Assembly (NCBI GenBank): GCA_029264355.1
Contig: JARIBW010000030.1
Location: 1 to 50,283 of the forward strand
Reading direction: 5' to 3'
Length of the DNA: 50,283 nucleotides
Origin: Collinsella sp.
Lineage (GTDB): Bacteria; Actinomycetota; Coriobacteriia; Coriobacteriales; Coriobacteriaceae
This document shows positions 25,625 to 37,828 of the stretch, piece after piece. Position 1 is the first letter of the stretch. Every line of letters begins with the position of its first letter. Position numbers and translations under genes: made by a program. The notes beneath the pieces are model-generated. The model was not told the DNA's origin. It saw nothing but the letters and a program-made list of their open reading frames with translations, and searched no databases.

Positions 25625-25679
25625 AAGCCCCAATTGGAACGATCGCGGATCAATCGAAAAAATTTTGAAATTGGGGCTT
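25625..25679. repeat. Inverted repeat next to the tRNA-Asn promoter
   Basis: AAGCCCCAATT (25625-25635) and its exact complement (25669-25679) flank a 33-base AT-richer spacer. The right arm overlaps the tRNA -35, so it could be a regulator site or a hairpin in an upstream transcript. The rest of 25460-25624 holds no gene I can support; it is the likely leader of the SGNH hydrolase gene and contains a small hairpin at 25597-25610. Confidence 0.65.
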
Positions 25680-25705
25680 GCAACGATTCGGCCCATCCGT
25701 ATAAT
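25678..25705 (+). promoter_or_regulatory. tRNA-Asn promoter
   Basis: TTGCAA (25678-25683), a 16-base spacer, then a perfect TATAAT (25700-25705). The predicted start is about 40 bases before the mature tRNA. Confidence 0.75.
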
Positions 25706-25750
25706 AAATTTCGTTGCTTGCGAGCAGATAGCCAAAAGCGACTTGACAAT

Positions 25751-25825
25751 TCCTCGATAGCTCAATGGTAGAGCCCGCGGCTGTTAACCGCGTTGTTGTA
25801 GGTTCGAGTCCTACTCGAGGAGCCA
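25751..25825 (+). tRNA. tRNA-Asn (anticodon GTT)
   Basis: A complete cloverleaf: acceptor arms TCCTCGA and TCGAGGA, a D arm with AGCTCAATGGTAGAGC, anticodon loop CTGTTAA with GTT, a T arm with GTAGG-TTCGAGT-CCTAC, discriminator G, and an encoded CCA end (25823-25825). It is a single-tRNA transcript with its own promoter and terminator. Confidence 0.97.
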
Positions 25826-25833
25826 GGATTTTC

Positions 25834-25858
25834 AGACCCGCTTGTGCGGGTCTTTTTT
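25834..25858 (+). terminator. Intrinsic terminator after tRNA-Asn
   Basis: The stem AGACCCGC/GCGGGTCT with a TTGT loop runs into six Ts and a further T-rich stretch. It is only 9 bases after the CCA end. Confidence 0.92.
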
Positions 25859-25960
25859 ATTTCCACGTAATCACCGGACTCGCATACCCTCAAATCGCGC
25901 ATGCGCCTCAATGCGGCACGTCATCCCGATCCGCGGCCATCCCGCCGAATCCCCGGTCAT

Positions 25961-25989
25961 AAAAACAGCCGCCGGCATACACCGGCGGC
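25961..25989 (-). terminator. Intrinsic terminator after rpoD
   Basis: An 8-base GC stem (25968-25975 with 25982-25989) is followed on the minus strand by TGTTTTTATG. It ends the long cluster that includes dnaG and rpoD, about 95 bases beyond the rpoD stop. Confidence 0.88.
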
Positions 25990-26083
25990 CTTGGACTCGC
26001 TCTATACATCGCGATCGGAAAAGATCCGAACGCGCGCGCAGGCATCGCATGCGCCCAAGCGGGCGCCCCAACGACGCGAGCGT

Positions 26084-27427
<1,344 letters not shown>

Positions 27428-27513
27428 AGATGCTCCCTTCTTAGCACATAGGATTCATTACTTTACCACGCCTCTATACCCGTTTGCCAGAAGAAATTGC
27501 AGCATCCGAGCAG

Positions 27514-27519
27514 ATTGTA
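27514..27519 (-). promoter_or_regulatory. Possible internal rpoD promoter (-10)
   Basis: Minus-strand TACAAT in the 142-base gap between dnaG and rpoD, with no convincing -35. A second candidate, TAAAGT, lies closer to the start. The gap length suggests that rpoD can be read separately from dnaG. Confidence 0.3.
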
Positions 27520-27569
27520 TGCATAAACGCGGTTTTGCGCGCCGCCGCCAACTGCGGCACCCGGCCTCG

Positions 27570-29561
27570 CTACTCCCTAAACGGGTCGGCGATGCCCTCG
27601 ACGGCCCGCTCGAGCTCACGGATGCGCGCGGCGTCCCGGGTCGCCTGGATCGCGAGTTCCCTGCGCTCGTCGGGCGCCATGGAGCGATCCGAGCGCAAAC
27701 GCGCCTGGGCGGTCTTCATGCGGCGACGCGTCGTGTAGAGCTCCAGCGTATCGAGGAGGAACTCGATGTTGGTCTCCGTCGGATGCCTGCTCGTGGCGGA
27801 GAGCAGGCCCGACCCGACCAGCTGCGCCGCCTCGGGGCAGACGGCTCGCGCGGCGGCCATCGCGTCTGCGGGGGCGGTCCCCTCGGGGGTCGCCAAGACC
27901 GACCAGGCTATGACCTCGTTGCGAGTGTCGACCCATTCGACTTCGGTGATGCGCTCCGCATAGGGGCGGAAGCTGTCGGGATAGGTGGTCAGCAGCGTGA
28001 GCAGCTCGCGCTCGCAGGCGAGTTGCCGTCGCTCGAGATCGGTGAGCAGCAAATTTCCGCCATCGGGACCGGGCTCGGCGGCCATAGGGGCCGAGCCACC
28101 TTGAGCCGGGCCCTCCATGGGCTCGTAGTCATAGGGGACTTCCTCGTACGGGACCTCGTCATAGCCGGACGGGGCCGAAGCGCCGGCGTCGGCGGCATGT
28201 TGCGGATCGGGGGGTGGAAGGGGGCGCTCGCGCTGCCTCTCGCGGCGCCGGGCGGCCTCCTCGCGCTGCTGCACCTCTCGGAAGACCTTTCCGGCGCTCG
28301 CGCGGATCGTTTCGACGTCCAAACCGAGGCGGTCGGCGATCTGCATGTAATAGCTGTCGATCATGTAGCTCGCCCGCAACGGGTAGACGAGTTCGAGCGC
28401 CGAGCGCATCGCCTTGGCGCGACCGCCCGGGGTGGAGATGTCGCTTTCCTCCTCGAGCTTGCCGAAGACGAAATCCATGAGCGGGATGGAATTGTCGAGC
28501 AGCCCGCGCAGGGCCTCCCCCCCATTGGCGCGCACGAAGTCATCCGGGTCCTGGCCGTCGGGCAAGATCACGCAGCGGAGGTCGAGGTCGTCCTTCTCGA
28601 TGAACTGGACCGCGCGCCGCGCCGCCTTCTGCCCGGCGGCGTCGCCGTCGAACATGTAGATGATCTTCTTCGTGAAGCGCATGAGCGTCTTCACGTGGCT
28701 CTCGGTCAGCGCGGTGCCAAGCACGGCCACGATGTTTTCGATACCGGCTTTCCAGCAGCTCATGGCGCTGATATAGCCCTCCACCACGATGACCTCGTTG
28801 TTGTTGACGATATGGTCTTTGGCCCAATTGAAACCGTAGAGGTTCTTTCCCTTATGGAAGATCGGCGTCTCGGACGAGTTGAGGTACTTGGCGTTGGTCT
28901 TCTCCTTGTCGAGCGCGCGGCCGCCGAACGCGATGCAGCGCCCCTGCTCGTCGAAGATCGGGAACATCACGCGGTCGAAGAAGCGGTCGACCAGGCCGCC
29001 GCCGCGGCTCCTGAAGGCGACGTTGGCGTCGATCATCTCCTGCGGCGTGAACCCCTTGGACCCGAGGTGGCGGACGAGCGCGCCATGGCCCGGGGCGAAA
29101 CCGAGACGGTACTTGCGGCAGGTCCGCGCGTCGAGCTCGCGCTCCTTGCAGTAGTCGCGCCCACGCGCGTCCTTGCCGCGCATCAGCAGCGTGTGGTAGA
29201 AGGAGCAGGTCTCCTCGCACACCTCGACCAGGCGGTTACGCTTGGTGCCGGAGCGCTTGAAAGAGCGGTCCTCCTCAAGTTCGATCCCGGCGCGGTCGGC
29301 GAGGTAGCGGATGGACTCGGGGAAGCTGAGGCCCTCGCGCTTCATCACATAGGTGAAGGCGTCGCCGCCCTCGCCGCAGCCGAAGCAGTGCCAGACCTGG
29401 GTGGCCGGTATCACATGGAAAGACGGGGTCTTCTCCCCGTGAAAGGGGCAGCACCCCCACAGATCGGTGTTGCCGCGGGGCCTGAGCTCCACGGTTTCCG
29501 ACACCAAGGCCACGAGGTCCGTGGCGTCGCGCACCTTGTTCTTGTCATCCTCAGAAATCAC
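27570..29561 (-). CDS. dnaG: DNA primase
   Basis: A 663-residue bacterial primase that makes RNA primers at the fork. In order it has a CHC2 zinc-binding domain (C38-P-F-H41 and C59-F-G-C62), the RNA polymerase core, a TOPRIM domain (VIVVEGYISAMS near 265-276 and FDGDAAGQKAA near 318), a proline/acidic low-complexity linker (about 440-490), and a C-terminal helicase-binding domain. The GTG start at 29561 lies 11 bases inside the 3' end of ribF and has AAGGATC upstream, so it is coupled to ribF. Confidence 0.96.
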   Translation of the reverse strand: MISEDDKNKVRDATDLVALVSETVELRPRGNTDLWGCCPFHGEKTPSFHVIPATQVWHCFGCGEGGDAFTYVMKREGLSFPESIRYLADRAGIELEEDRSFKRSGTKRNRLVEVCEETCSFYHTLLMRGKDARGRDYCKERELDARTCRKYRLGFAPGHGALVRHLGSKGFTPQEMIDANVAFRSRGGGLVDRFFDRVMFPIFDEQGRCIAFGGRALDKEKTNAKYLNSSETPIFHKGKNLYGFNWAKDHIVNNNEVIVVEGYISAMSCWKAGIENIVAVLGTALTESHVKTLMRFTKKIIYMFDGDAAGQKAARRAVQFIEKDDLDLRCVILPDGQDPDDFVRANGGEALRGLLDNSIPLMDFVFGKLEEESDISTPGGRAKAMRSALELVYPLRASYMIDSYYMQIADRLGLDVETIRASAGKVFREVQQREEAARRRERQRERPLPPPDPQHAADAGASAPSGYDEVPYEEVPYDYEPMEGPAQGGSAPMAAEPGPDGGNLLLTDLERRQLACERELLTLLTTYPDSFRPYAERITEVEWVDTRNEVIAWSVLATPEGTAPADAMAAARAVCPEAAQLVGSGLLSATSRHPTETNIEFLLDTLELYTTRRRMKTAQARLRSDRSMAPDERRELAIQATRDAARIRELERAVEGIADPFRE

Positions 29562-30609
29562 ATGCGATCCTTACCGGCGAAGCGCCGAACTGTTCACGTA
29601 CCGTTTCGATGTCGCGGTTGACGGCCTCGATGAGCGCGTCGACCGATTCGAAGGAATGAGAGGGCCGAAGGAGGCGGTCGAAGGCGATGGCGACCGTCTT
29701 GCCATACAGATCGCCCGAGAAGCCGATGAGGTTCGCCTCCAGGCGCGCCGATTTGACCGAGTCGGCGAACATCGGCGGCACTCCGGCGTTTATCGCAGCG
29801 GGCCACACGACGCCGTCGACCTCGGCGAAACCGGCGTACACGCCGTCTGCGGGCATCTGCATGCACCCGGGGACCTCGACGTTGGCGGTGGGAAACCCCA
29901 TCCCCGTCCCCTGCCCCCTACCGGGGCCGACCTGGCCCCGCAACATGGGACGACGGCCGAGCAGGCGACGGGCGGAAACGACGTCGCCCCCGGCGATGAG
30001 GGAGCGAATCCGTGTGGCCGTGATGGGGGCCTCGCCGTCGAAGATAAGATCGTGCCCCGTCACGCCGATGCCCCGCGCCGCGGCCCAATCCGCGATGACG
30101 GGGACGGTCGAGGCGCCGGATGCGCCGAGCCTGAAATCGCTCCCGACGTGAATGGCCCGGATGTCGAGATACGGGGCGAGGACGTCCTCGAAGAAGGCCG
30201 CATGGCCGAGGGCGGCGAGCTGACGGGTGAACGGGACCACGGCCACCTGCACGCCGATCGAGGCGAGGACCCGCAGCCTCCCGTCCATGGAGGTCAGCTT
30301 GGGGGCGGGGTGCGCGCTCACCACCTCATCGGGATCGGGGTCGAAGGTGACGGCGACCGCCGCCACGCCCCGCTCTCGCGCATCGTCGATGGCATGGCGA
30401 AGCAGGTCCACGTGCCCGCGATGCACGCCATCGAACGCGCCGATGGCGACGACGGACGGGAGCGGCCCCTCGACGGGGGCGCCGGAGACGCCGCCGATGT
30501 TCAGCGCCGGCGCACCGCCCCCCGTCCCCACGCACGGGAAATCCGAGGCGAGCTCTTCCGCGGCGGGCATGACGCCCCCGCGGCAACTCCGTCCGATGGG
30601 CGGCGTCAT
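29551..30609 (-). CDS. ribF: Bifunctional riboflavin kinase / FAD synthetase
   Basis: A 352-residue enzyme that phosphorylates riboflavin to FMN and adenylates FMN to FAD. The N-terminal nucleotidyltransferase domain has AIGAFDGVHRGH (about 55-66) and a later ITATRIRSLIAGGDV segment. The C-terminal flavokinase domain has GRGQGTGMGFPTANV and PADGVYAGF. It begins with about 50 extra residues of low conservation. The ATG at 30609 overlaps the truB stop (ATGA); an ATG at 30570 would remove 13 residues of the leader. truB-ribF is a common pairing in the nusA-infB region. Confidence 0.94.
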   Translation of the reverse strand: MTPPIGRSCRGGVMPAAEELASDFPCVGTGGGAPALNIGGVSGAPVEGPLPSVVAIGAFDGVHRGHVDLLRHAIDDARERGVAAVAVTFDPDPDEVVSAHPAPKLTSMDGRLRVLASIGVQVAVVPFTRQLAALGHAAFFEDVLAPYLDIRAIHVGSDFRLGASGASTVPVIADWAAARGIGVTGHDLIFDGEAPITATRIRSLIAGGDVVSARRLLGRRPMLRGQVGPGRGQGTGMGFPTANVEVPGCMQMPADGVYAGFAEVDGVVWPAAINAGVPPMFADSVKSARLEANLIGFSGDLYGKTVAIAFDRLLRPSHSFESVDALIEAVNRDIETVREQFGASPVRIACDF

Positions 30610-31526
30610 CTCCGCGCCCCCTCGACACCCTGGGGAAAGACCGTCTCCATGCGGACGCGCCCTCCCTCTATGAGGCCAATGGCGCGCAGCTGCCCGGAAT
30701 GGACGAGGGCGACCCCGCCCTCGGTCTCATCCCCGGTGCGGGCGATGGACTTGCCGTTGAGCACATCGGCGAGCTCCGCGTCGGTCAACACGCGCGTGGG
30801 ATACCCCAAGACGCTCGCGGGATCCAGGGCGGACGCGCGGGCGAGCGCGATGTCGAGGTCATCGACATGCAGGCATGAGCCGATACCCACCGGACCGGAG
30901 GCGGTCCTCCTCAGATCGACGATATGCGCCGCGTTGCCGGCGGCGCGCCCGATGTCGCGTGCGAGGGCCCGGATGTAGGTGCCCTTGCTCACGTCGAAGG
31001 ACGCCGTCCACACGGCACGGCCGTCGACCTCGATGATGGAGACCAGATCGGCGGAATACACCTCGATCGTGCGGGCGGGCAGCTCGACCTCCTCCCCCGC
31101 GCGAGCGCGCTTGTAGGAACGCACGCCGTCGACGGAGATGGCCGAAAAGGCCGGCGGGACCTGATCGAGCTCCCCCACGAAATCGGCGAGCAGCTGCTTG
31201 GCGAACATCGGGGACAGCAGGTCGACGTTCGCCGGGGCCGTGCGGGTCACCTCGCCCTCGGCGTCATCGGTCGTGGTCTCGGCTCCGAACATGATGCGCG
31301 AGAGATATCGCTTGCGGTCGAGCGTGATCCGGCCGAGCAGGCGGGTCGCCTGGCCGACGCCGACGATCATCACGCCGGACGCCAGCGGATCGAGCGTGCC
31401 CGCATGCCCGACGCGGCGCTCGTTGAGCGCACGACGAACCCTGGACACCACGTCATGCGAGGTGATGCCCACGGGCTTGTCGATTGCGAGAAGAAGATTC
31501 AGTTCACTGGGCTTGCGCTTTCCCAT
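30606..31526 (-). CDS. truB: tRNA pseudouridine-55 synthase
   Basis: A 306-residue enzyme that makes pseudouridine 55 in the T loop of tRNAs. The catalytic D46 sits in RRVGHAGTLDPLASGV, and further motifs are KRYLSRIMFGAETTTDDAEG, PPAFSAISVDGVRSYKRARAGE and SKGTYIRALARDIG. The C-terminal part is a short PUA-like region. The ATG at 31526 follows GAGAGGG; the open frame upstream to 31715 is arginine-rich, lies over the intergenic hairpin and is not part of the gene. Confidence 0.96.
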   Translation of the reverse strand: MGKRKPSELNLLLAIDKPVGITSHDVVSRVRRALNERRVGHAGTLDPLASGVMIVGVGQATRLLGRITLDRKRYLSRIMFGAETTTDDAEGEVTRTAPANVDLLSPMFAKQLLADFVGELDQVPPAFSAISVDGVRSYKRARAGEEVELPARTIEVYSADLVSIIEVDGRAVWTASFDVSKGTYIRALARDIGRAAGNAAHIVDLRRTASGPVGIGSCLHVDDLDIALARASALDPASVLGYPTRVLTDAELADVLNGKSIARTGDETEGGVALVHSGQLRAIGLIEGGRVRMETVFPQGVEGARR

Positions 31527-31546
31527 GCTGCCCTCTCGTATGCATG

Positions 31547-31619
31547 CGGGAAGGGGCGCCGTGCCGCCGGCCGCCGGACGAGACGTCGGACGGTCGGCGG
31601 GCGCGGGTGCCCCTTCCCG
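31547..31619. other. Long stem-loop between nrnA and truB
   Basis: The arms 31547-31557 and 31609-31619 pair perfectly and extend three more pairs with one wobble. The long loop can fold further with CCGCCGG-type complements. There is no T-tract on the minus strand, so it could be a processing or pausing element in the operon. Confidence 0.6.
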
Positions 31620-31626
31620 TGGATGT

Positions 31627-32643
31627 CTATTGCAAAAGCGCCTCGAGCTTGGGGAGCACGACCTGGGCCGCCTGCTCCACCGTTCCCTTGAACGTGAAGC
31701 CCGCGGCCGCGGCATGCCCTCCCCCGCCGAGCTCGACGGCGATACCGGAAATGTCGATGGAGCCCTTTGAACGCAGGTTGCCGCGAACGGAGCCCGGCTC
31801 GTCCTCGCGCAGGAACAGGCACAGCTCGGTGCCGCCCACCTGGCGGACGATGTCGATCAGCCCGTCGCACTCCGCGGGCTTGACCCCACAGGAGCGCAGG
31901 TCCTCCTCATACGCGTAGCTGAAGGCCACGCGGCCGCCGGCCCGGCCCTCGATGCGGCTCATGACGATCGATTCGAGGTGCAGGTACTCCAAACGCTGGC
32001 TCTGATACACCTCGAGCGCGATGCGCGCGGGCTGCGCCCCGGCGTCCACCAGGCGCGAAGCGCAGGCGAACGCGGAGGGGTTCGCGTTTTGGTACTGGAA
32101 CCTGCCGGTATCGGTCATGACACCGGTGAGCAGGCACGTGGCGATATCGGGCGTGCAGGGCCAACCGGCGGCGTTGAGAAGCTCCTCGACGAGGACCGCC
32201 GTGGCGGCGGCCGAGGTCACGCGGACCGTCACGTCGCCGAACTCCTCGCACGTGGGATGATGGTCGATGACCACGCGCCCATGGGCGCGCTTGGCGACCG
32301 CGGCCGAATCGGCAAGCCGACCGAGGGTGGGGACGTCGACCGAGATGAAGACGTCGTGGCGCTCATCGTGTCGGGCGGCGGGCTCGAGCTCGTCGGCCCC
32401 CGCCAGGAAGCCGTAGACGCGCGGAATCGCGGCATCGTCGGCGAGCAGCAAATCCACCTTCTTGTCGGGGAACTGGGCCCGAATCGAGGCGCCGAGCCCC
32501 AGCAGGGACCCGAGCGCGTCGCCATCGGGGCTCGTGTGACCGGAAATCGCGATGGTCCGGGCGTTCTCGATGTACTGGATGACACCCTCCCACATGTCGG
32601 GGGTGGTGGAACGGCCGGAGCACGGCGAGGTGCTACTGTTCAT
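31627..32643 (-). CDS. nrnA: DHH/DHHA1 phosphoesterase, NrnA-like (nanoRNase / pAp phosphatase)
   Basis: About 338 residues. The DHH domain shows HTSPDGDALGS (H36, D40, D42), D103, and the name-giving DHH in VVIDHHPT (127-129). The DHHA1 domain ends with ELGGGGHAAAAGF. NrnA degrades RNA fragments of 2-5 nucleotides and removes phosphate from pAp; some relatives cut cyclic di-AMP products. The ATG at 32643 lies 11 bases inside rbfA and has GGGGAAG upstream; ATG at 32595 lacks a binding site. The placement rbfA-nrnA-truB is typical of Gram-positive nusA operons. Confidence 0.88.
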   Translation of the reverse strand: MNSSTSPCSGRSTTPDMWEGVIQYIENARTIAISGHTSPDGDALGSLLGLGASIRAQFPDKKVDLLLADDAAIPRVYGFLAGADELEPAARHDERHDVFISVDVPTLGRLADSAAVAKRAHGRVVIDHHPTCEEFGDVTVRVTSAAATAVLVEELLNAAGWPCTPDIATCLLTGVMTDTGRFQYQNANPSAFACASRLVDAGAQPARIALEVYQSQRLEYLHLESIVMSRIEGRAGGRVAFSYAYEEDLRSCGVKPAECDGLIDIVRQVGGTELCLFLREDEPGSVRGNLRSKGSIDISGIAVELGGGGHAAAAGFTFKGTVEQAAQVVLPKLEALLQ

Positions 32644-33064
32644 CGACATCTTCCCCATCGGCGGCGTCGGAGTCCCCGCCATCGGCCACCACGGGATAGC
32701 CGAACTCGTCCTTCTCGACCGAGAGCGTCGCGGGCACGTTCTCGAGGGCGCGCGAGATGGCCTCGGCCTCATCGGTCGAACGGTCGATCTGGAACGCGAG
32801 CTCGGGGGTCACGCGCCAATCCAGGGCGCGGGCGAGCAGGCTGCGAATGCGGCCCTTGGCGGCGTTGAGCGTCCCGAGGACCTCTTCATAGCGATCGCCG
32901 TCGCAGCTCACGTACACACGGGCGAAGGAGCGGTCCTGAGCCACCTCGACGCCGGTGAGCGTGACGAGGTCCAGACGGGGGTCGGCGATCTCGAACAGAA
33001 GGATGTAGCCGAGCTTTTCGCGCAGCTGCTCGCCCAGACGGCGAGTCAACGGGGTCTGCTTCAT
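32633..33064 (-). CDS. rbfA: Ribosome-binding factor A
   Basis: A 143-residue KH-type protein that matures the 5' end of 16S rRNA in the small subunit. The segment RRLGEQLREKLGYILLFEIADPRLDLVTLTGVEVAQD and the following FARVYVSCDGD are typical, and the middle has GRIRSLLARALDWRVTPELAFQID. The C-terminal about 25 residues are acidic and poorly conserved. AAAGGAG precedes the ATG at 33064. It is separated from infB by about 85 bases containing two hairpins. Confidence 0.95.
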   Translation of the reverse strand: MKQTPLTRRLGEQLREKLGYILLFEIADPRLDLVTLTGVEVAQDRSFARVYVSCDGDRYEEVLGTLNAAKGRIRSLLARALDWRVTPELAFQIDRSTDEAEAISRALENVPATLSVEKDEFGYPVVADGGDSDAADGEDVDEQ

Positions 33065-33100
33065 ATCTATCTCTCCTTTGCTGCGGGACAAATGGCCCGA

Positions 33101-33132
33101 GGGCCGAAAGCGGCCCGCACCTTCCGGGTGCG
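33101..33132. other. Two small stem-loops between infB and rbfA
   Basis: GGGCCG/CGGCCC (33101-33106 with 33111-33116, loop AAAG) is adjacent to CGCACC/GGTGCG (33116-33121 with 33127-33132). There is no T-tract, so partial termination or RNA processing is possible. Confidence 0.45.
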
Positions 33133-33148
33133 AGCCGCGTGCGAGGCG

Positions 33149-35842
<2,694 letters not shown>

Positions 35843-35915
35843 ATCCTTCACCTACCTCTCACGCGCGGGAGCGCGCATCTTCAATCAACAAGAATCAATG
35901 CGTGGAAACGCGGCC

Positions 35916-37196
35916 CTAGATGAGGTCCTCGGCGCATGCCAGGGCGTCGTCGCCGGCGCCATCGAGATCGCCGTCGTGAACGCCGCAGAAGCGGGAGCCG
36001 GGGCGGGCCTGGTTGCGGCAGCGGATGCCGTCCTCGCCGACGTGCGCGCAGCGCTCGGGCTCGAGGTCGGTGGGCTCATCGTCGATCAGGTCCTCGACGA
36101 CCGGCTGGGGCGCCAGCGGAACGTTCTTGAGGATGTCGGCCGCGAGGGTCTCGCTCTTGATGTCGATGTGCCAGCCGGTGAGGCGGGCGGCCAGGCGGGC
36201 GTTCTGGCCCTCCTTGCCGATGGCCAGCGACAGCTGGTCGTCGGGGACGATGACGCCGGCGTAGTTCTTCTCGGGGTCGATCAAAACGCGGGTCACCTTG
36301 GCCGGGGACAGGGCGTTGGCGACGTAGACGGCCGGATCCTCATCCCACAGGATGACGTCGACGCGCTCGCCGCGCAGCTCGCCCACGACGGCGCGCACAC
36401 GGCTGCCCTTGGGGCCGACGCAGGCGCCGACCGGGTCGAGGCGGTCGTCCAGGGAGTGGACGGCGACCTTGGAGCGCTGCCCGGGCTCGCGGGCGATGGA
36501 CTTGAGTTCGACGGTGCCCTCGTAGACCTCCGGGACCTCCTGCTCGAACAGGCGACGCATGAGCTCGGAATGGGTACGGGAGATGACGATCGGCGGGCGG
36601 GAGTGCTCACCGCGCACCGGGGGCAGCGTGGAGTTGGGGTCGCGGACGTCGATGATGACGGCCTTGAGGTGCTGGTTGTGCAGGTAGCGCTCGCCGGCGG
36701 GGCGCTCATTGCGCTCGTCGGGGTAACGGCGCTGGTCGAAGTGGGGCAGCTCGGCCTCGACGCCCTCGCGGATCTTCACGATGGTGAAGTCGGGCGTGGA
36801 CTGCAGCACGGTGCCGTTGATGAGGTCGCCCACGCGACCGGAGAACTCCTCGTAGATCTGCTCACGGGCGGCGTTGCGCACGATGGCGTTGATCTCGGCC
36901 TTGGCGGTCTGGGCGGCGAGGCGGCTCACGTCCTTGGGCGTGACGTCGATCTCCTCGTACTCGGTGAAGTTGCCCTCCTCGTCCATGGAATCGTCGATGG
37001 GCTCGAGGCGGTACACGTAGATCTTGCCGGTGGTGCGGTCGATGGTGACCTTCGCGCCCCAGTCGAGCTTGAGGACGCGCGCATAGGTCTCGGCGAGCGC
37101 GGCCTCGAGACGATCGAGCAGGTAGAGCTGGTCGATGTGCTTCTCCTGGCACAGCTCCATGAGAGCTTCCATCATGGTGAAATCGGCATCTGCCAT
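35916..37196 (-). CDS. nusA: Transcription factor NusA with an extra Cys3His tail
   Basis: A 426-residue elongation/termination factor. The N-terminal polymerase-binding domain (about 1-115) is followed by an S1 domain, then KH1 and KH2 ([23 protein letters not shown] and [23 protein letters not shown]). After the KH domains lies a non-standard tail with C383-x9-C393-x10-C404-x2-H407, a spacing that suggests zinc binding, and an acidic end. The ylxR gene usually found between nusA and infB is absent; infB starts 73 bases later. The ATG at 37196 follows AAGGAAGGG and is 2 bases after the rimP stop. Confidence 0.96.
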   Translation of the reverse strand: MADADFTMMEALMELCQEKHIDQLYLLDRLEAALAETYARVLKLDWGAKVTIDRTTGKIYVYRLEPIDDSMDEEGNFTEYEEIDVTPKDVSRLAAQTAKAEINAIVRNAAREQIYEEFSGRVGDLINGTVLQSTPDFTIVKIREGVEAELPHFDQRRYPDERNERPAGERYLHNQHLKAVIIDVRDPNSTLPPVRGEHSRPPIVISRTHSELMRRLFEQEVPEVYEGTVELKSIAREPGQRSKVAVHSLDDRLDPVGACVGPKGSRVRAVVGELRGERVDVILWDEDPAVYVANALSPAKVTRVLIDPEKNYAGVIVPDDQLSLAIGKEGQNARLAARLTGWHIDIKSETLAADILKNVPLAPQPVVEDLIDDEPTDLEPERCAHVGEDGIRCRNQARPGSRFCGVHDGDLDGAGDDALACAEDLI

Positions 37197-37198
37197 GG

Positions 37199-37693
37199 TT
37201 AGTTCCCTTCCTTCACGCCCTTGAAGTCGAATACCGGCTTCAAGGTGCACTTCTTCACGTCGTCAAATGCGATGGTGAGCGCATCCTCGCCCTCGGGCCG
37301 GATGGTCACATCGGTGTCGGTGGCGGCGGTGATGGCGCCCTTGTAGGAGCGGCGCCCCTCCATGGCCGTGGTGGTGAGCTCGACGTCCTCGCCGATGAAG
37401 CGGGCGAAGTCGGACGGACGGCGCAGCGGGCGCTTCATGCCCGGGGAGCTGACCTCGAGCGTGTAGGCGCTCGAGATGGGATCCAGGGCCTCGACGGTCT
37501 CGGACACCCATGCGGTCTGGGCGGTGACCTCGTCGAGGTTGATGGGGTCGCCCTCGAGCTTATCCAGGCGCACGCGCACGCACGGGGCCTTGGTGGCACC
37601 GACGACCTCGACGTCGACGATGTCGATGCCGTGCTCGGCGGCGCGGGCCTCCAGGGCATCGATGATGTCCTGCTCCACCTTGCTCTTGACCAT
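37199..37693 (-). CDS. rimP: Ribosome maturation factor RimP
   Basis: A 164-residue RimP that helps assemble the 30S subunit. The IDIVDVEVVG segment, the INLDEVTAQTAWVSETVEALDPI region, and SSAYTLEVSSPGMKRPLRRPSDFARFIGE (the family signature EVSSPG) are clear, with a small C-terminal SH3-like domain. The ATG at 37693 has GAGGTG upstream; starts at 37711 and 37747 lack one. It is the first gene of the nusA-infB cluster and has a promoter and a leader hairpin upstream. Confidence 0.95.
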   Translation of the reverse strand: MVKSKVEQDIIDALEARAAEHGIDIVDVEVVGATKAPCVRVRLDKLEGDPINLDEVTAQTAWVSETVEALDPISSAYTLEVSSPGMKRPLRRPSDFARFIGEDVELTTTAMEGRRSYKGAITAATDTDVTIRPEGEDALTIAFDDVKKCTLKPVFDFKGVKEGN

Positions 37694-37714
37694 ATGACAC
37701 CTCACTTTCATGAA

Positions 37715-37744
37715 AAGGGAGCGCGGGCGAACCCGCACTCCCTT
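37715..37744 (-). terminator. Terminator-like hairpin in the rimP-nusA leader
   Basis: A stem of AAGGGAG and GCGGG segments (37715-37727 with 37732-37744, one internal mismatch) and a four-base loop, followed by TTTT before the rimP ribosome binding site. It lies between the proposed promoter (37769-37798) and the first gene. It can act as the leuS terminator, as an attenuator for the cluster, or both. Confidence 0.7.
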
Positions 37745-37768
37745 CACGTGACAACTTCATTTAGGTGA

Positions 37769-37798
37769 ACTATAGCACATGCCCAGCATAACGGGCAA
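37769..37798 (-). promoter_or_regulatory. Promoter of the rimP-nusA-infB cluster
   Basis: TTGCCC (37793-37798) and TATAGT (37769-37774) on the minus strand with an 18-base spacer; TGC just before the -10 gives a partial extended -10. It begins 30 bases after the leuS stop. Confidence 0.6.
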
Positions 37799-37828
37799 TT
37801 TTGCCATGGCCCTTCTTATTCTGGGACC

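Noticed and set aside
25556-25765. A 69-codon minus-strand frame upstream of the SGNH hydrolase
   Set aside because: It spans the tRNA-Asn promoter and an inverted repeat, has no ribosome binding site and no family resemblance.
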